Shown: piece after piece, positions 43,103-53,524 of the stretch
Position numbering within the stretch: position 1 is the stretch's first letter
Layout: the number at the start of each line of letters is the position of its first letter
Assembly: GCF_013927005.1 (NCBI RefSeq)
Contig: NZ_CP055930.1
Coordinates: 248,001-312,000, forward strand
Reading direction: 5' to 3'
Origin: Enterobacter sp. RHBSTW-00175
Lineage (GTDB): Bacteria > Pseudomonadota > Gammaproteobacteria > Enterobacterales > Enterobacteriaceae
DNA: 64,000 nucleotides
The notes under the pieces: generated by a model
The model's database searches: none
What the model saw: the letters and a program-made list of their open reading frames with translations, nothing else
Told to the model about the DNA's origin: nothing
Translations under genes and position numbers: made by a program

Positions 43103-44788
43103 TCAGGCAACTTTTGCTGCGGATTCCACTTCTGGACGTTTCAGCACGGCATAAGACAGACCTGCTATCAGCGTACCGGCAATAATCGCCATCAGATAAC
43201 CCAGAACCGGGGTGATCGCGCCGGGGATCAGCAGAACAAACAGACCACCGTGTGGTGCCATCAGTTTCGCGCCAATCGCCATAGAGATTGCGCCTGTCAC
43301 CGCACCGCCGACGATACAGCATGGCAGTACACGCATCGGATCACGCGCTGCAAACGGGATTGCACCTTCAGTAATGAAGCACAGACCCAGTACCAGTGCG
43401 GCTTTACCACCTTCCTGCTGCGCTTTATCGAACTTACGACGCGCAATAATGGTCGCCAGACCCAGTGCCAGAGGAGGCACCATACCCGCAGCCATAATCG
43501 CCGCCATCGGAGCGTAGGTCTGAGTACTCAGCAGGCCCACACCGAAGGCGTATGCCGCTTTGTTCACCGGCCCACCCATGTCGGTACACATCATACCGCC
43601 GAGGATAGCACCCAGCAGAACCGCGTTCGCCGTACCCATCGTTTGCAGCCAGTGGGTCAGACCCGCCAGGATGCCAGCAACCGGTTTACCAATCAGGTAG
43701 ATCATCGCCAGACCCACCACCAGACTGGAAATCAGCGGGATGATCAGGATCGGTTTCAGCGCTTCCATACTTTGCGGCAGTTTCAGTTTCGAGCTGATAA
43801 GCTTCGCAACATAACCGGCCAGGAAGCCCGCAATGATACCGCCAATAAAGCCGGAACCGGTGCTCACCGCCAGCATACCGCCGATAAGACCCGGGGTCAG
43901 GCCCGGACGGTCCGCAATGGAGAAGGCAATAAAGCCTGCCAGAACCGGAACCATCAGTGCGAAGGCTGAACCACCGCCGATTTGCATCAGCGCAGCCGCC
44001 AGCGTGCCTTGTTCTTTAAACGCCTGAATACCAAACGCAAACGACAGCGCGATACACAGACCGCCAGCCACCACCATCGGCAGCATGTAGGAAACACCAG
44101 TCAACAGGTGACGGTAGGCCCCCGCAGACTCTTTCTTACCTTCAGTCGCGCTCTGTGCAGCACCGGTTGCCTGATAAGGTTTGGCTTCCACCAGCGCTTT
44201 ATCAAACTCCTGAGCGGTCTTTTTCAGCGCCTGGCCGGTAGAGGTACGGTACATTGGCTTACCGGCGAACTTCGCCAGATCCACTTCGATATCGGCCGCG
44301 ACAATCACCAGATCGGCTTCAGCCACCTCTTCCGGGGTAATCGCATTGCCCGCACCCACGGAGCCGCGGGTTTCAACTTTTACCCACCAGCCGCGTTTTT
44401 TGGCTTCAGTTTCAATGGCTTCAGCAGCCATAAAGGTATGTGCAACGCCGGTCGGGCACGCGGTGACTGCGACAACGCGTTTTGGACCAGAGGCGGCAAC
44501 TGGAGCGGCCGCAACAGGTGCGCTGTAAACAGACGCGTGACCTTTCGCTTCACTCAGGAACAGTTCCGGGTGTGCCACTGCGCGATTAATATCGCCCAGC
44601 CACACTTTTTTACCGTTCAGCGCGCTATCCGCCGGGATTTTATCGCCAAGAACAACTACCAGTTCGGCATCGCTCGGGTTATCGATAAACTCCAGATGTG
44701 CTTTGCTTGCCGCCGCTCCCAGCAAGGTCTTCGCCATATAAGTGCGAGCCTGTCCAAGACCGGAGTCAATAATCAGCAGCGTTTTCAT
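43103..44788 (-). CDS. fruA: PTS fructose permease EIIB'BC
   Basis: Inner-membrane permease that brings in fructose as fructose 1-phosphate. The 561-residue product has a duplicated IIB region (degenerate IIB' about 1-100, then the active IIB cysteine in AVTACPTGVAHTFMAAEA near residue 112) and the IIC domain (GGLCIALSFAFG, GGFIAFSIADRPGLTPGLIG-type segments). It ends the fruBKA operon, 16 bp after fruK. Confidence 0.97.
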   Translation of the reverse strand: MKTLLIIDSGLGQARTYMAKTLLGAAASKAHLEFIDNPSDAELVVVLGDKIPADSALNGKKVWLGDINRAVAHPELFLSEAKGHASVYSAPVAAAPVAASGPKRVVAVTACPTGVAHTFMAAEAIETEAKKRGWWVKVETRGSVGAGNAITPEEVAEADLVIVAADIEVDLAKFAGKPMYRTSTGQALKKTAQEFDKALVEAKPYQATGAAQSATEGKKESAGAYRHLLTGVSYMLPMVVAGGLCIALSFAFGIQAFKEQGTLAAALMQIGGGSAFALMVPVLAGFIAFSIADRPGLTPGLIGGMLAVSTGSGFIGGIIAGFLAGYVAKLISSKLKLPQSMEALKPILIIPLISSLVVGLAMIYLIGKPVAGILAGLTHWLQTMGTANAVLLGAILGGMMCTDMGGPVNKAAYAFGVGLLSTQTYAPMAAIMAAGMVPPLALGLATIIARRKFDKAQQEGGKAALVLGLCFITEGAIPFAARDPMRVLPCCIVGGAVTGAISMAIGAKLMAPHGGLFVLLIPGAITPVLGYLMAIIAGTLIAGLSYAVLKRPEVESAAKVA

Positions 44789-44804
44789 TATTCCTCTCCT
44801 GCTG

Positions 44805-45743
44805 TTAGTTAAAAGGTTTTAAGTCAACGCGCGCCATCATCGCGGCTAACTGGGTACGATCGGTAATACCGACATTGCTCTGACTCACGGCCAGGGCAGC
44901 AACGGCGGTGGCAAGACGTAAGGTATGTTCACTGGATTCGCGCATCAGCAGGCCATAGATCAAACCGCCAACCATTGAATCCCCTGCACCAACGGTACTC
45001 ACAACTTCAACCGATGGCGGTTTGGCGATCCATTCGCCAGAAGCGTTAACCCACAACGCCCCTTCTGCACCCAGAGAAATCACCACGTGAGCGATACCTT
45101 GTTCGCGCAGCGCATGTGCAGCTTCAATCACATCTTTTAATTCTGGCAGCTTACGGCCAGCCCAGATCTCCAGTTCGCGGCGATTTGGTTTAACCAGCCA
45201 CGGCGCAGCTTTAAGACCCGCAACCAGCGCATCGCGGCTGCTGTCGAAAATAATGCACGGGCACTGGCTGCGCAGGCGCGTCATCCAGTCGGTGAACGCT
45301 TCCGGGCTCACGCCGGACGGCAGGCTGCCGCTGACACACACCATGTCGAACTGACCAAGCCAGGTCAGGGAATCATTAACAAAACGCTCCCAGTCTGCCG
45401 GCGTCACTTCAAAGCCGGAGAAGTTCAGGTCGGTAACTTCACCGTCTTTCTCCGTCAGTTTGACGTTGATACGGGTACGGCCCTGCACAACCTGGAAACG
45501 GTTAGCAATTCCCAGTTCGCTGAACAGCTGCTGGAAACCATCCTGGTTATCTTTGCCGAGGAATCCGCCCACGGTGACATCGATACCGAGATCCTTGAGC
45601 ACTTTCGCGACGTTAATCCCTTTGCCTGCTGCATGAAGGCCAGTGGTACGCACGAGGTTTACTTCGCCACGCTCAATCTCCGGGCAAAACCCCACCAGGT
45701 CGTAAGCCGGGTTCAGCGTAATAGTCGCAACACGTCTGCTCAT
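44805..45743 (-). CDS. fruK: 1-phosphofructokinase
   Basis: PfkB-family kinase that converts fructose 1-phosphate to fructose 1,6-bisphosphate. The 312-residue product has the N-terminal GKGINVAKVLKDLGI sugar-binding motif and the C-terminal STVGAGDSMVGGLIYG catalytic motif with the base Asp. The start codon overlaps the fruB stop by one base. Confidence 0.97.
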   Translation of the reverse strand: MSRRVATITLNPAYDLVGFCPEIERGEVNLVRTTGLHAAGKGINVAKVLKDLGIDVTVGGFLGKDNQDGFQQLFSELGIANRFQVVQGRTRINVKLTEKDGEVTDLNFSGFEVTPADWERFVNDSLTWLGQFDMVCVSGSLPSGVSPEAFTDWMTRLRSQCPCIIFDSSRDALVAGLKAAPWLVKPNRRELEIWAGRKLPELKDVIEAAHALREQGIAHVVISLGAEGALWVNASGEWIAKPPSVEVVSTVGAGDSMVGGLIYGLLMRESSEHTLRLATAVAALAVSQSNVGITDRTQLAAMMARVDLKPFN

Positions 45744-46873
45744 TATGCGCCCTCCCCAAGACCTGCCGCGATGGCGTCGCCAATCGCTTTCAGCGCCTGT
45801 TCTGCATCAGCACCCTGTGCAGTGAAACGCAGGCGGTGGCCTTTTTTCACACCCAGAGCAACCACTTTCATCAGGCTACGGCCATTCGCTGGCTTACCTG
45901 TGCCATCAAGGTTCGCTACGGTGATTTCACTGTCGAATTGTTTGATGGTATTCACCAGCATAGTACCTGGACGCGCGTGCAGGCCGTGTTCGTTACGCAC
46001 AACGAATTCAGCATTCAGCACATCGTCAGTCAGCGCATCATCGCTGGTCAGCAGCGCCAGTACGGTCGCCGCATCTGCGTTCAGCAGTTTTTCAGCTTTA
46101 TTGTTCAGCAGCAGATCGCCCAGACGCTTCAGCACGGAAACCGGCTGGTCATCAGTCATTGCTACGGTCACCAGCATCTCGGCACGGTCACCGTCAACCT
46201 CAAAGGCGTTTGCCGCACGGCTCACTGCGACAGCGCTGCGCAGGTTGCCTTCCGCACTGTCGTTGAGCCAGATACCCTGGCCCAGATTCAGCGGTTTATC
46301 GTTGATGACGTGCGCGACAAATGTTGCATCAGCAGCGCCTGCCTCTTTCAGACGGGCAGCGTTCAGTGCCTGCAAGGTCACCAGATCGGTGGCAGCCACA
46401 TCCAGCGTCAGCGTTTCATTATCCAGTTTCAGCGCTTCGCTCTGTTTTTCACCCATCAGCAATGCACGCAGCTCTTCAGCTGTGGTTGCTGATTGCAGCT
46501 GTTCTGCAACTGAGTCATCGCTCAGCACATGCGTCAGCTGACGCAGCAAACCTAAGTGCTCGTCGCTGCTGGCGGCGATACCGATAGCCACGTAAGCCAC
46601 CTGCCCGTCACCCCACAGCACGCCCTGAGGGAACTGATAAACCTGAACACCGGTTTTCAGCACCTGGTCGCGGGTGTCAGTTGTCCCGTGCGGAATAGCG
46701 ATACCATTGCCGAGGAAGGTAGAGGTTTGCTGCTCGCGCGCCAGCATCCCGTTAACGTAGCCGTCAGCAACGTTGCCTGCCTGTACGAGTGCAACGGCAA
46801 CCTGGCGAATGGCCTCTTCTTTATTCCCGGCCTGAGCGCCCGGGTGAATATCCTGAACAGATAACTGGAACAT
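45743..46873 (-). CDS. fruB: Fructose-specific diphosphoryl transfer protein (EIIA-M-FPr)
   Basis: Soluble PTS protein that passes phosphate from HPr-like FPr and EI to FruA. The 376-residue product has EIIA at the N-terminus (phosphohistidine in [11 protein letters not shown] near residue 62), a middle M domain, and an FPr (HPr-like) domain at the C-terminus with the histidine of [10 protein letters not shown] near residue 298. It is first in the operon. Two Cra-type sites upstream (46896-46907 and 46963-46974) fit repression lifted by fructose 1-phosphate. Confidence 0.97.
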   Translation of the reverse strand: MFQLSVQDIHPGAQAGNKEEAIRQVAVALVQAGNVADGYVNGMLAREQQTSTFLGNGIAIPHGTTDTRDQVLKTGVQVYQFPQGVLWGDGQVAYVAIGIAASSDEHLGLLRQLTHVLSDDSVAEQLQSATTAEELRALLMGEKQSEALKLDNETLTLDVAATDLVTLQALNAARLKEAGAADATFVAHVINDKPLNLGQGIWLNDSAEGNLRSAVAVSRAANAFEVDGDRAEMLVTVAMTDDQPVSVLKRLGDLLLNNKAEKLLNADAATVLALLTSDDALTDDVLNAEFVVRNEHGLHARPGTMLVNTIKQFDSEITVANLDGTGKPANGRSLMKVVALGVKKGHRLRFTAQGADAEQALKAIGDAIAAGLGEGA

Positions 46874-46895
46874 GGTTCTCCTCTCCTGCTGAACT

Positions 46896-46974
46896 TGAAT
46901 CGTTTCAGCCCAAATGAGAAAAAATGCGCTAACCTGCTCCTTCAGTTAAAACAAGATAGCGCTGAAACGTTTCA
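46896..46974 (-). promoter_or_regulatory. Two Cra (FruR) operators upstream of fruB
   Basis: TGAATCGTTTCA (46896-46907) and the perfect palindrome TGAAACGTTTCA (46963-46974) match the Cra consensus. The first is next to the fruB start and the second about 65 bp upstream, like the two-site fru promoter of E. coli. Confidence 0.88.
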
Positions 46975-47063
46975 AGAAGTCTTGCTCTTTCTACAAGGCG
47001 TTGCAAGGAAAGTTACATTTCTCGTTTCAGAATTTAGAGATGCAGCACATTTCTTCTTCGCTC

Positions 47064-47101
47064 AGCTGAAACTTGCTGACGTTCAGCAACCAGTTTCAGC
47101 T
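47064..47101. repeat. Nested inverted repeat in the fruB-setB gap
   Basis: AGCTGAAACT (47064-47073) and AGTTTCAGCT (47092-47101) are perfect 10-bp arms. Inside them TTGCTGA pairs with TCAGCAA. The outer arms contain Cra half-sites (GCTGAAAC). The rest of the 46975-47230 gap shows no gene. Confidence 0.65.
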
Positions 47102-47230
47102 AAACTCAGCCTGAATGTGTAAGTTGAAATGCCATTTTGATTTTTGTGGCGAAATTGACCGCACCATCTGTTTATTTTCTGACAAGCGGCGTACACTCCG
47201 CGTCTCTCACGCAATCACTGATATAGAAAC

Positions 47231-48412
47231 ATGCATAACACCCCCGCTGCCGCCTCACCAAAGCCTTTTGATTTGACGTCAACGGCGTTTTTGATTGTTG
47301 CCTTCCTCACCGGAATTGCCGGTGCGTTACAAACACCAACGCTAAGTCTATTTCTGACCAACGAAGTCCATGTCCGCCCGGCTATGGTCGGCTTCTTTTT
47401 TACCGGAAGCGCCATCATCGGCATCCTGGTCAGCCAGTTTCTGGCCGGGCGTTCGGATCGAAAAGGCGACCGCAAGAGCCTTATCGTCTTCTGCTGTTTG
47501 TTAGGTGTTTTTGCATGTGTGCTGTTTGCCTGGAACCGTAACTACTTCATTTTGCTGTTCGTAGGCGTGTTTCTGAGCAGCTTTGGCTCCACTGCCAACC
47601 CGCAAATGTTTGCCCTCGCCCGCGAGCACGCCGACCGCACCGGACGTGAAGCCGTCATGTTCAGCTCAATTCTTCGTGCGCAGGTATCCCTTGCCTGGGT
47701 GATTGGCCCGCCGCTGGCCTATGCGCTGGCGATGGGTTTTGGCTTTACGGTGATGTACCTGAGTGCGGCGGTTGCCTTTGTGGTGTGTGGCGCGATGGTG
47801 TGGTTTTTCCTGCCGTCGATGCGTAAAGAGCCCAAAGCGGCTACCGGCGCACTGGAAGCTCCCCGCCGTAACCGCCGCGACGCACTGTTGCTCTTTATTA
47901 TCTGCACCTTAATGTGGGGCACTAACAGCCTCTATATCATCAATATGCCGCTGTTTATTATTGATGAACTGCATCTGTCGGAAAAACTGGCCGGGATAAT
48001 GATGGGTACGGCCGCAGGTCTGGAAATTCCCACCATGCTGATTGCAGGTTATTACGCAAAGCGCTTCGGAAAACGTTTTTTGATGCGCATAGCAGCAGTG
48101 GCAGGATTGCTGTTCTATATTGGAATGCTGACCGTTCACACACCGGCGTTGCTGCTTGCTTTACAGCTGCTGAACGCGATTTATATCGGGATCCTCGCCG
48201 GGATTGGGATGCTCTACTTCCAGGATCTTATGCCGGGTCAGGCGGGGTCAGCAACAACCCTCTATACCAATACCACCCGCGTGGGCTGGATAATTGCCGG
48301 TTCAATGGCCGGTGTCGTTGCCGAAATCTGGAACTATCATACGGTGTTCTGGATTGCGCTGGTGATGTGCACGCTGACTATTGGCTGTCTGACGCGCATT
48401 AAGGATGTTTAA
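47231..48412 (+). CDS. setB: Sugar efflux transporter SetB
   Basis: Major facilitator of the sugar efflux (SET) family that exports lactose, glucose and analogues. The 393-residue product has twelve hydrophobic segments and the MFS loop 2-3 motif ([15 protein letters not shown]). It starts with [25 protein letters not shown] sequence ([14 protein letters not shown]) and ends [12 protein letters not shown]. It is divergent from fruBKA and overlaps the yeiW tail by 4 bp. Confidence 0.95.
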   Translation: MHNTPAAASPKPFDLTSTAFLIVAFLTGIAGALQTPTLSLFLTNEVHVRPAMVGFFFTGSAIIGILVSQFLAGRSDRKGDRKSLIVFCCLLGVFACVLFAWNRNYFILLFVGVFLSSFGSTANPQMFALAREHADRTGREAVMFSSILRAQVSLAWVIGPPLAYALAMGFGFTVMYLSAAVAFVVCGAMVWFFLPSMRKEPKAATGALEAPRRNRRDALLLFIICTLMWGTNSLYIINMPLFIIDELHLSEKLAGIMMGTAAGLEIPTMLIAGYYAKRFGKRFLMRIAAVAGLLFYIGMLTVHTPALLLALQLLNAIYIGILAGIGMLYFQDLMPGQAGSATTLYTNTTRVGWIIAGSMAGVVAEIWNYHTVFWIALVMCTLTIGCLTRIKDV

Positions 48413-48663
48413 GGCGCAGTGAGGGATTCCAACTCCAGAAGATAAGTCATGGCCTGTGCACGGGTGTTACCGCACATCTCAGCCGAAGGCATCAGCCCGG
48501 AACACACTTTTGGGCGCAGGGGTGAGCCAAAAATCATACACAGATTGTTTTCAGAAAGCTGAACACAGCGCGTATTAGCAGGCTTGCCATCCGGCATCCC
48601 AGGAATGGAGCTTGAAATGGACGGTGCAGTGCAACATGCGCCACAGTCTGGACGGCAATCCAT
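48409..48663 (-). CDS. yeiW: YeiW (UPF0153) cysteine-cluster protein
   Basis: The 84-residue product has the YkgJ/UPF0153 cysteine pattern [12 protein letters not shown] at its start and further cysteines ([24 protein letters not shown]), a probable zinc or iron-sulfur cluster site. Function is unknown. It is convergent with setB and its stop overlaps the setB stop by 4 bp. Confidence 0.93.
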   Translation of the reverse strand: MDCRPDCGACCTAPSISSSIPGMPDGKPANTRCVQLSENNLCMIFGSPLRPKVCSGLMPSAEMCGNTRAQAMTYLLELESLTAP

Positions 48664-48827
48664 AAATGTTCTCTTTCAGCGACGGATACCCGCACAATCG
48701 GGCGTGGCGCGCACAGTAACACCTTTTGCGTATTGATAGCAAAAGCCACGAAATCCACTTGCCTGAAAGGCCGCGCGCGAGTAATTTGGCGCGATATTTT
48801 TTACCTCCCGTAAACAGGATTACTGCA

Positions 48828-49400
48828 ATGCCAAGAGCGAACGAAATTAAGAAAGGTATGGTACTGAATTACAACGGCAAACTGCTGATTGTGAAAGATA
48901 TCGATATTCAGGCCCCTAGCGCCCGTGGAGCAGCAACGCTGTACAAAATGCGTTTCGCCGATGTTCGTACTGGCCTGAAGGTAGAAGAACGCTTTAAAGG
49001 TGACGATATCGTGGATACCGTGACCCTGACCCGTCGTTATGTGGATTTCTCTTACATCGATGGCAACGAATATGTGTTCATGGATAAAGAAGACTACACC
49101 CCGTACATCTTCACCAAAGATCAGATTGAAGAAGAGTTGCTGTTCATTCCTGAAGGTGGGATGCCGGACATGCAGGTTCTGACCTGGGATGGCGTGCTGC
49201 TGGCGCTTGAACTGCCGCAGACCGTAGACCTGGAAATCGTTGAAACAGCACCTGGCATCAAAGGCGCTTCCGCCAGCGCACGTAACAAACCAGCCACCCT
49301 GACCACCGGCCTGGTGGTACAGGTTCCTGAATACCTGTCCGCTGGCGAGAAGATCCGTATCCATATCGAAGAAAAACGTTATATGGGTCGTGCTGACTGA
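48828..49400 (+). CDS. efpL: Elongation factor P-like protein EfpL (YeiP)
   Basis: The 190-residue product is an EF-P paralogue that binds ribosomes stalled at polyproline and other difficult sequences. It has the KOW-like N-terminal domain with the tip loop PSARGAAT, in which R33 replaces the modified lysine of EF-P, then two OB-fold domains. AGGA (48816-48819) lies 8 nt ahead of the ATG at 48828; frames to 48726 are not homologous. REP-like elements follow the gene. Confidence 0.96.
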   Translation: MPRANEIKKGMVLNYNGKLLIVKDIDIQAPSARGAATLYKMRFADVRTGLKVEERFKGDDIVDTVTLTRRYVDFSYIDGNEYVFMDKEDYTPYIFTKDQIEEELLFIPEGGMPDMQVLTWDGVLLALELPQTVDLEIVETAPGIKGASASARNKPATLTTGLVVQVPEYLSAGEKIRIHIEEKRYMGRAD

Positions 49401-49410
49401 TTGTGGCATT

Positions 49411-49518
49411 TGCCGGGTGGCGTCTCCGCCTTACCCGGCCTACGAAAGCGCGAATAAAAAAACCGGCCCGATGGCCGGTTTTTTTGTAGGCCCGGTAAGC
49501 GCAGCGCGCTCCGGGCAA
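49411..49518. repeat. REP elements flanking a terminator
   Basis: REP-type sequence at 49411-49444 (CCGGGTGGCGTCTCCGCC) and another inverted at 49486-49518 bracket a bidirectional hairpin. Confidence 0.8.
49455..49485. terminator. Bidirectional terminator between efpL and uxuA
   Basis: AACCGGCC and GGCCGGTT form an 8-bp stem with a CGAT loop, preceded by six or more A and followed by five T residues. It serves two convergent genes. Confidence 0.9.
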
Positions 49519-49524
49519 CAGAAC

Positions 49525-50715
49525 CTACAGCAGTTCCGGGTACTTCGTCATCTTCAGTGCCAGCTCAACGCCGCGTACTTCCGCCATCCCTTTCAGTCGG
49601 CCAATGGCTGAATAGCCTGGGTTGGTTTTCTTACGCAGATCGTCCAGCATCTGATGACCATGGTCAGGGCGGAACGGAATAGGACGTAAATCACCTGCGT
49701 GTTTACGGCGCTGCTCTTCCGCCAGAATAGCGTCAACCACTGCCACCATGTTCACATCACCACCCAGGTGTGCGGCTTCGTGGAAGGTTTTCGGGTTATC
49801 TTCACGGCAGGTTGCGCGCAGGTGGGTGAAGTGAATACGATCGCCGAAAGTTTCAATCATTCGCACCAGGTCGTTATCCGCACGCACGCCATATGAACCG
49901 GTGCACATGGTAAAGCCGTTGTAGATGCTGTTTACCGTCTCTTTCAGCCACTGCATATCTTCAATGGTGGATACAATGCGCGGCAGGCCGAGGATTGGAC
50001 GCGGAGGATCGTCAGGGTGCACGGCCAGGCGTACACCTGCCTCTTCGGCGACCGGCACAATCGCGCGCAGGAAATGCGCCATGTTTTCACGCAACTGGTT
50101 CTTATCTATATTGCCGTACTCCGCCAGACGCGCGCGGAACTGATCCAGCGTGTAGCCTTCTTCGGCACCCGGCAGGCCAGCAATAATATTGCGGGTCAGT
50201 TTTTCGATATCGGCTTCGCTCGCGGCGTTAAACCATGCCAGCGCCTGCTGCTGCTCTTCTGCGGTATAATCCGCCGCCGCACCTTCGCGCTTCAGGATAT
50301 GTAATTCAAATGCCGCGAACGCAATCTGATCAAAGCGCAGCGCTTTTGAACCGTCCGGCAATGTGTACTCCAGGTCGGTACGCGTCCAGTCCAGAATCGG
50401 CATAAAGTTATAGCAAACCGTGTCAATCCCGCAGACAGCCAGGTTGCGAATGCTTTGCTGATAGTGAGCAATCCAGGTTTCACATTCGCCTGAATGCGTT
50501 TTGATATCTTCGTGAACCGGGATACTTTCAACAACAGACCAGGTTAAGCCCTTTTCAGCCAGCAGTGCCTGGCGCTTTTTGATTTCGTCTACCGGCCAGA
50601 CCTGGCCGTTAGGGATATGATGCAGCGCGGTAACGACACCCGTTGCGCCAGCCTGACGCACATCATCAAGAGAAACCGGATCGTTCGGCCCATACCAACG
50701 CCAGGTTTGTTCCAT
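49525..50715 (-). CDS. uxuA: Mannonate dehydratase
   Basis: Iron/manganese enzyme that converts D-mannonate to 2-keto-3-deoxygluconate in hexuronate breakdown. The 396-residue product is a TIM-barrel dehydratase with the family N-terminus [20 protein letters not shown], metal-ligand regions ([24 protein letters not shown]-type HFTHLRATC) and the C-terminal [11 protein letters not shown]. It is divergent from yeiQ, an arrangement not present in E. coli, where uxuA lies in uxuAB. Confidence 0.96.
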   Translation of the reverse strand: MEQTWRWYGPNDPVSLDDVRQAGATGVVTALHHIPNGQVWPVDEIKKRQALLAEKGLTWSVVESIPVHEDIKTHSGECETWIAHYQQSIRNLAVCGIDTVCYNFMPILDWTRTDLEYTLPDGSKALRFDQIAFAAFELHILKREGAAADYTAEEQQQALAWFNAASEADIEKLTRNIIAGLPGAEEGYTLDQFRARLAEYGNIDKNQLRENMAHFLRAIVPVAEEAGVRLAVHPDDPPRPILGLPRIVSTIEDMQWLKETVNSIYNGFTMCTGSYGVRADNDLVRMIETFGDRIHFTHLRATCREDNPKTFHEAAHLGGDVNMVAVVDAILAEEQRRKHAGDLRPIPFRPDHGHQMLDDLRKKTNPGYSAIGRLKGMAEVRGVELALKMTKYPELL

Positions 50716-50732
50716 TGTCTCACCCTCTCAAG

Positions 50733-50790
50733 TTGTTATACCAATACATGTTAATGCAATGACGACTACCATACATGTTTAATGGGAAGG
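50733..50790. promoter_or_regulatory. UxuR/ExuR-like operator between uxuA and yeiQ
   Basis: TTGTTATACCAA at 50733-50744 is an imperfect palindrome like the UxuR/ExuR operator core TTGGTATACCAA. Two direct repeats of ATACATGTT, around 50745 and 50771, follow. They lie between the divergent genes and fit shared regulation by hexuronates. Confidence 0.6.
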
Positions 50791-50920
50791 GTCAACACAC
50801 CGCGACACATTGATTGATCAAACTCACAGAACAGGGATATTTACGGCTCACCAATTTAATTTGTTGTCATATAACTTTACACTGACGTTGTTAATTAATG
50901 GTTAATCAGGTGTGTACTTA

Positions 50921-52387
50921 ATGAAGACTATTGCCTCCGCCTCGCTTCCTGCCCACGTCCAGCAGCCACGCTACGATCGCCAGCAGTTACGCTCACGTAT
51001 CGTTCACTTTGGGTTTGGTGCTTTTCACCGCGCGCATCAGGCACTATTGACCAATCGCGTACTGAATGCGAAAGGAGGCGACTGGGGGATTTGTGAAATA
51101 AGCCTCTTCAGCGGTGATGTGCTGATGAGCCAGCTGCGCGCACAAGACCACCTGTTTACCGTGATGGAAAAAGGGGCCGACGGAAATCAGCCGATCGTTG
51201 TCGGTGCCGTCCATGAATGCCTGAATGCAAAGCTGGATTCACTGGCTGCCATCATTGAGAAATTCTGTGAGCCGCAGGTAGCCATTGTTTCACTCACCAT
51301 CACTGAAAAAGGCTACTGCATTGACCCGGCCACCGGGAAACTGGATCTGAACAATGCCCGCATTGTTCACGATCTGGAAACACCTTGCGAACCGCATTCC
51401 GCACCAGGGATCCTGGTGGAGGCCCTGCACAGGCGTCGCGAGCGCGGCTTGCCGCCATTTACCGTACTTTCCTGCGATAACATCCCGGACAACGGCCATG
51501 TCGTGAAAAATGCGGTACTGGGGATGGCCCAGAAGCGTTCAGCCGAACTCGCCGAGTGGGTTAGCGCACATGTCAGTTTTCCGGGCACGATGGTAGACAG
51601 AATTGTCCCCGCCGCTACGGACGCCTCGCTTTCGGAAATCACACAAGCGTTGGGCGTTGAAGATCCCTGTGCCATCAGCTGCGAACCTTTTATTCAGTGG
51701 GTCGTCGAAGACAACTTTGTCGCCGGACGCCCTGAGTGGGAATTGGCTGGCGTGCAGATGGTGCAGGACGTTTTACCCTGGGAACAGATGAAACTGCGGA
51801 TGCTGAACGGCAGTCACTCTTTCCTGGCCTACCTGGGTTATCTTGCCGGATACGCACATATCAGTGACTGTATGCAGGATGCCAGCTTCCGCACCGCTGC
51901 ACGCAGACTGATGCTGGATGAGCAAGCTCCTACGCTGCGTATCACCGACGTTGACCTCACGGCGTATGCCGATAGTCTGATTGACCGTTTTGCCAATCCG
52001 GCGTTACAGCACCGCACCTGGCAAATCGCCATGGACGGTAGCCAGAAACTGCCTCAGCGAATGCTGGAGGGTATTCGTGTTCATCTGGAGCGTGGCAGCG
52101 CGTGGCCGCTGCTGGCGTTAGGCGTTGCTGGCTGGATCCGTTATGTCAGCGGTGTGGATGACAGTGGCAACGCCATTGATGTGCGCGATCCGCTCAGCGA
52201 TAAGATCCGCGCGATTGTCGATGCCAGCAGTAATGACGAGCGCGTAAATGCTCTGCTGACGCTGAATGAAATCTTCGGCCAGGACCTGCCGCAATCGCCG
52301 CTGTTTGTTGACGCGGTCAATCAGGCCTATCAGCGTATTGCACAGCGTGGTGCGCGCCAGGCTGTTATCGAAACGTTAAATATTTAG
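50921..52387 (+). CDS. yeiQ: Mannitol dehydrogenase-family oxidoreductase YeiQ (fructuronate reductase-like)
   Basis: The 488-residue NAD-dependent polyol dehydrogenase is of the UxuB/UxaB group: RIVHFGFGAFHRAHQA near the N-terminus, the NGSHSFLAYLGYLAG catalytic segment and KLRMLNGSHS motif. It likely interconverts D-fructuronate and D-mannonate or a related pair. I chose the ATG at 50921 (AGG about 12 nt upstream) over the GTG at 50912. Its pairing with uxuA suggests it supplies the missing UxuB activity. E. coli carries yeiQ alone. Confidence 0.9.
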   Translation: MKTIASASLPAHVQQPRYDRQQLRSRIVHFGFGAFHRAHQALLTNRVLNAKGGDWGICEISLFSGDVLMSQLRAQDHLFTVMEKGADGNQPIVVGAVHECLNAKLDSLAAIIEKFCEPQVAIVSLTITEKGYCIDPATGKLDLNNARIVHDLETPCEPHSAPGILVEALHRRRERGLPPFTVLSCDNIPDNGHVVKNAVLGMAQKRSAELAEWVSAHVSFPGTMVDRIVPAATDASLSEITQALGVEDPCAISCEPFIQWVVEDNFVAGRPEWELAGVQMVQDVLPWEQMKLRMLNGSHSFLAYLGYLAGYAHISDCMQDASFRTAARRLMLDEQAPTLRITDVDLTAYADSLIDRFANPALQHRTWQIAMDGSQKLPQRMLEGIRVHLERGSAWPLLALGVAGWIRYVSGVDDSGNAIDVRDPLSDKIRAIVDASSNDERVNALLTLNEIFGQDLPQSPLFVDAVNQAYQRIAQRGARQAVIETLNI

Positions 52388-52503
52388 CGATAATTGCGCT
52401 TAACGCGAATGGAAATGTTCTCCGTTCGCCTTTCCCCCTTCTCATTGCGCTCTTTTTTCGTCAGGATAATGTGCATAGCATCACACTGATTTCTGGAGCG
52501 CAC

Positions 52504-53490
52504 GTGACCAAAACCAACCTTATCACCGGCTTTCTCGGCAGCGGTAAAACCACCTCAATTCTGCATTTGCTGGCCAATAAAGATCCGGCAGAAAAATGGG
52601 CCGTTCTGGTGAACGAATTTGGCGAGGTCGGTATTGATGGCGCATTGCTGGCGGACAGCGGCGCGTTGATCAAAGAGATCCCCGGCGGATGCATGTGTTG
52701 TGTAAATGGTTTACCCATGCAGGTTGGACTAAACACTCTGCTGCGCCAGGGCAAGCCAGACCGTCTGCTGATTGAACCGACCGGGCTCGGCCATCCAAAA
52801 CAAATTCTCGATTTGCTGACCGCGCCCGTGTACGAGCCGTGGATCGATCTGCGGGCGACGCTGTGCCTGCTTGATCCACGTCAGTTGTTGGATGAACGAG
52901 CCGTTAACAATGAAAACTTCCGTGATCAACTTGCCTGCGCCGATATTGTCATCGCCAATAAAGAGGATCGCGCAACCGCAGAAAGCCATGTGGCGTTTGA
53001 TACCTGGTGGCAACATTTTGGCGGTGAACGTCAGCGTGTTTACAGCACACAGGGCAAGATTGACAACGCCCTGCTCGACCTTCCCCGGCTGAATCAGGCT
53101 GAACTGCCTGCCAGCGCAGCGCATAGCCACAGCCAAAGCGCCAAGCAGGGTCTGGCAGCACTGAGCCTGCCTGAACATCAGCGCTGGCGTCGTAACCTGA
53201 ATAGCGGCCAGGGGCATCAGGCCTGCGGCTGGATTTTCGATGCCGATACGGTTTTTGACACCATTGGGATCCTGGAGTGGGCGAGGCTTGCCCCGGTGGA
53301 TCGCGTGAAAGGGATCATGCGTACGCAGGATGGTCTGGTTCGCATCAACCGTCAGGGAGAAGATTTCTTCATTGAAACCCAAAATGTCGCGCCGCCTGAT
53401 AGCCGAATAGAGTTAATTAGTGCGGTTAACACCGACTGGAACGCCTTGCAGTCCAGCCTGTTGAAGCTTCGTTTAAGTTCGGGCGGCTAA
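52504..53490 (+). CDS. yeiR: GTP-binding zinc-metallochaperone YeiR (COG0523)
   Basis: The 328-residue protein is a COG0523-family GTPase. It has the Walker A GFLGSGKTT at 9-17, the metal-binding CMCC at 63-66, the Walker B/GNKED-type VANKEDRA region and a C-terminal CobW domain. The family transfers zinc or other metals to client enzymes. The GTG at 52504 is the likely start: GGAG is 5 nt upstream and the family N-terminus is TKTNLITGFLGSGKTT; the upstream in-frame sequence to 52471 lacks homology. Confidence 0.94.
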   Translation: MTKTNLITGFLGSGKTTSILHLLANKDPAEKWAVLVNEFGEVGIDGALLADSGALIKEIPGGCMCCVNGLPMQVGLNTLLRQGKPDRLLIEPTGLGHPKQILDLLTAPVYEPWIDLRATLCLLDPRQLLDERAVNNENFRDQLACADIVIANKEDRATAESHVAFDTWWQHFGGERQRVYSTQGKIDNALLDLPRLNQAELPASAAHSHSQSAKQGLAALSLPEHQRWRRNLNSGQGHQACGWIFDADTVFDTIGILEWARLAPVDRVKGIMRTQDGLVRINRQGEDFFIETQNVAPPDSRIELISAVNTDWNALQSSLLKLRLSSGG

Positions 53491-53524
53491 CGTTGCCCCT
53501 GATTTAACTGTATGCTGAATAGTG

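Noticed and set aside
50805..50840. CRP-like sequence between uxuA and yeiQ (TTGATCAAACTCACA)
   Set aside because: The half-sites are separated by five rather than six bases, so it does not fit the CRP spacing.
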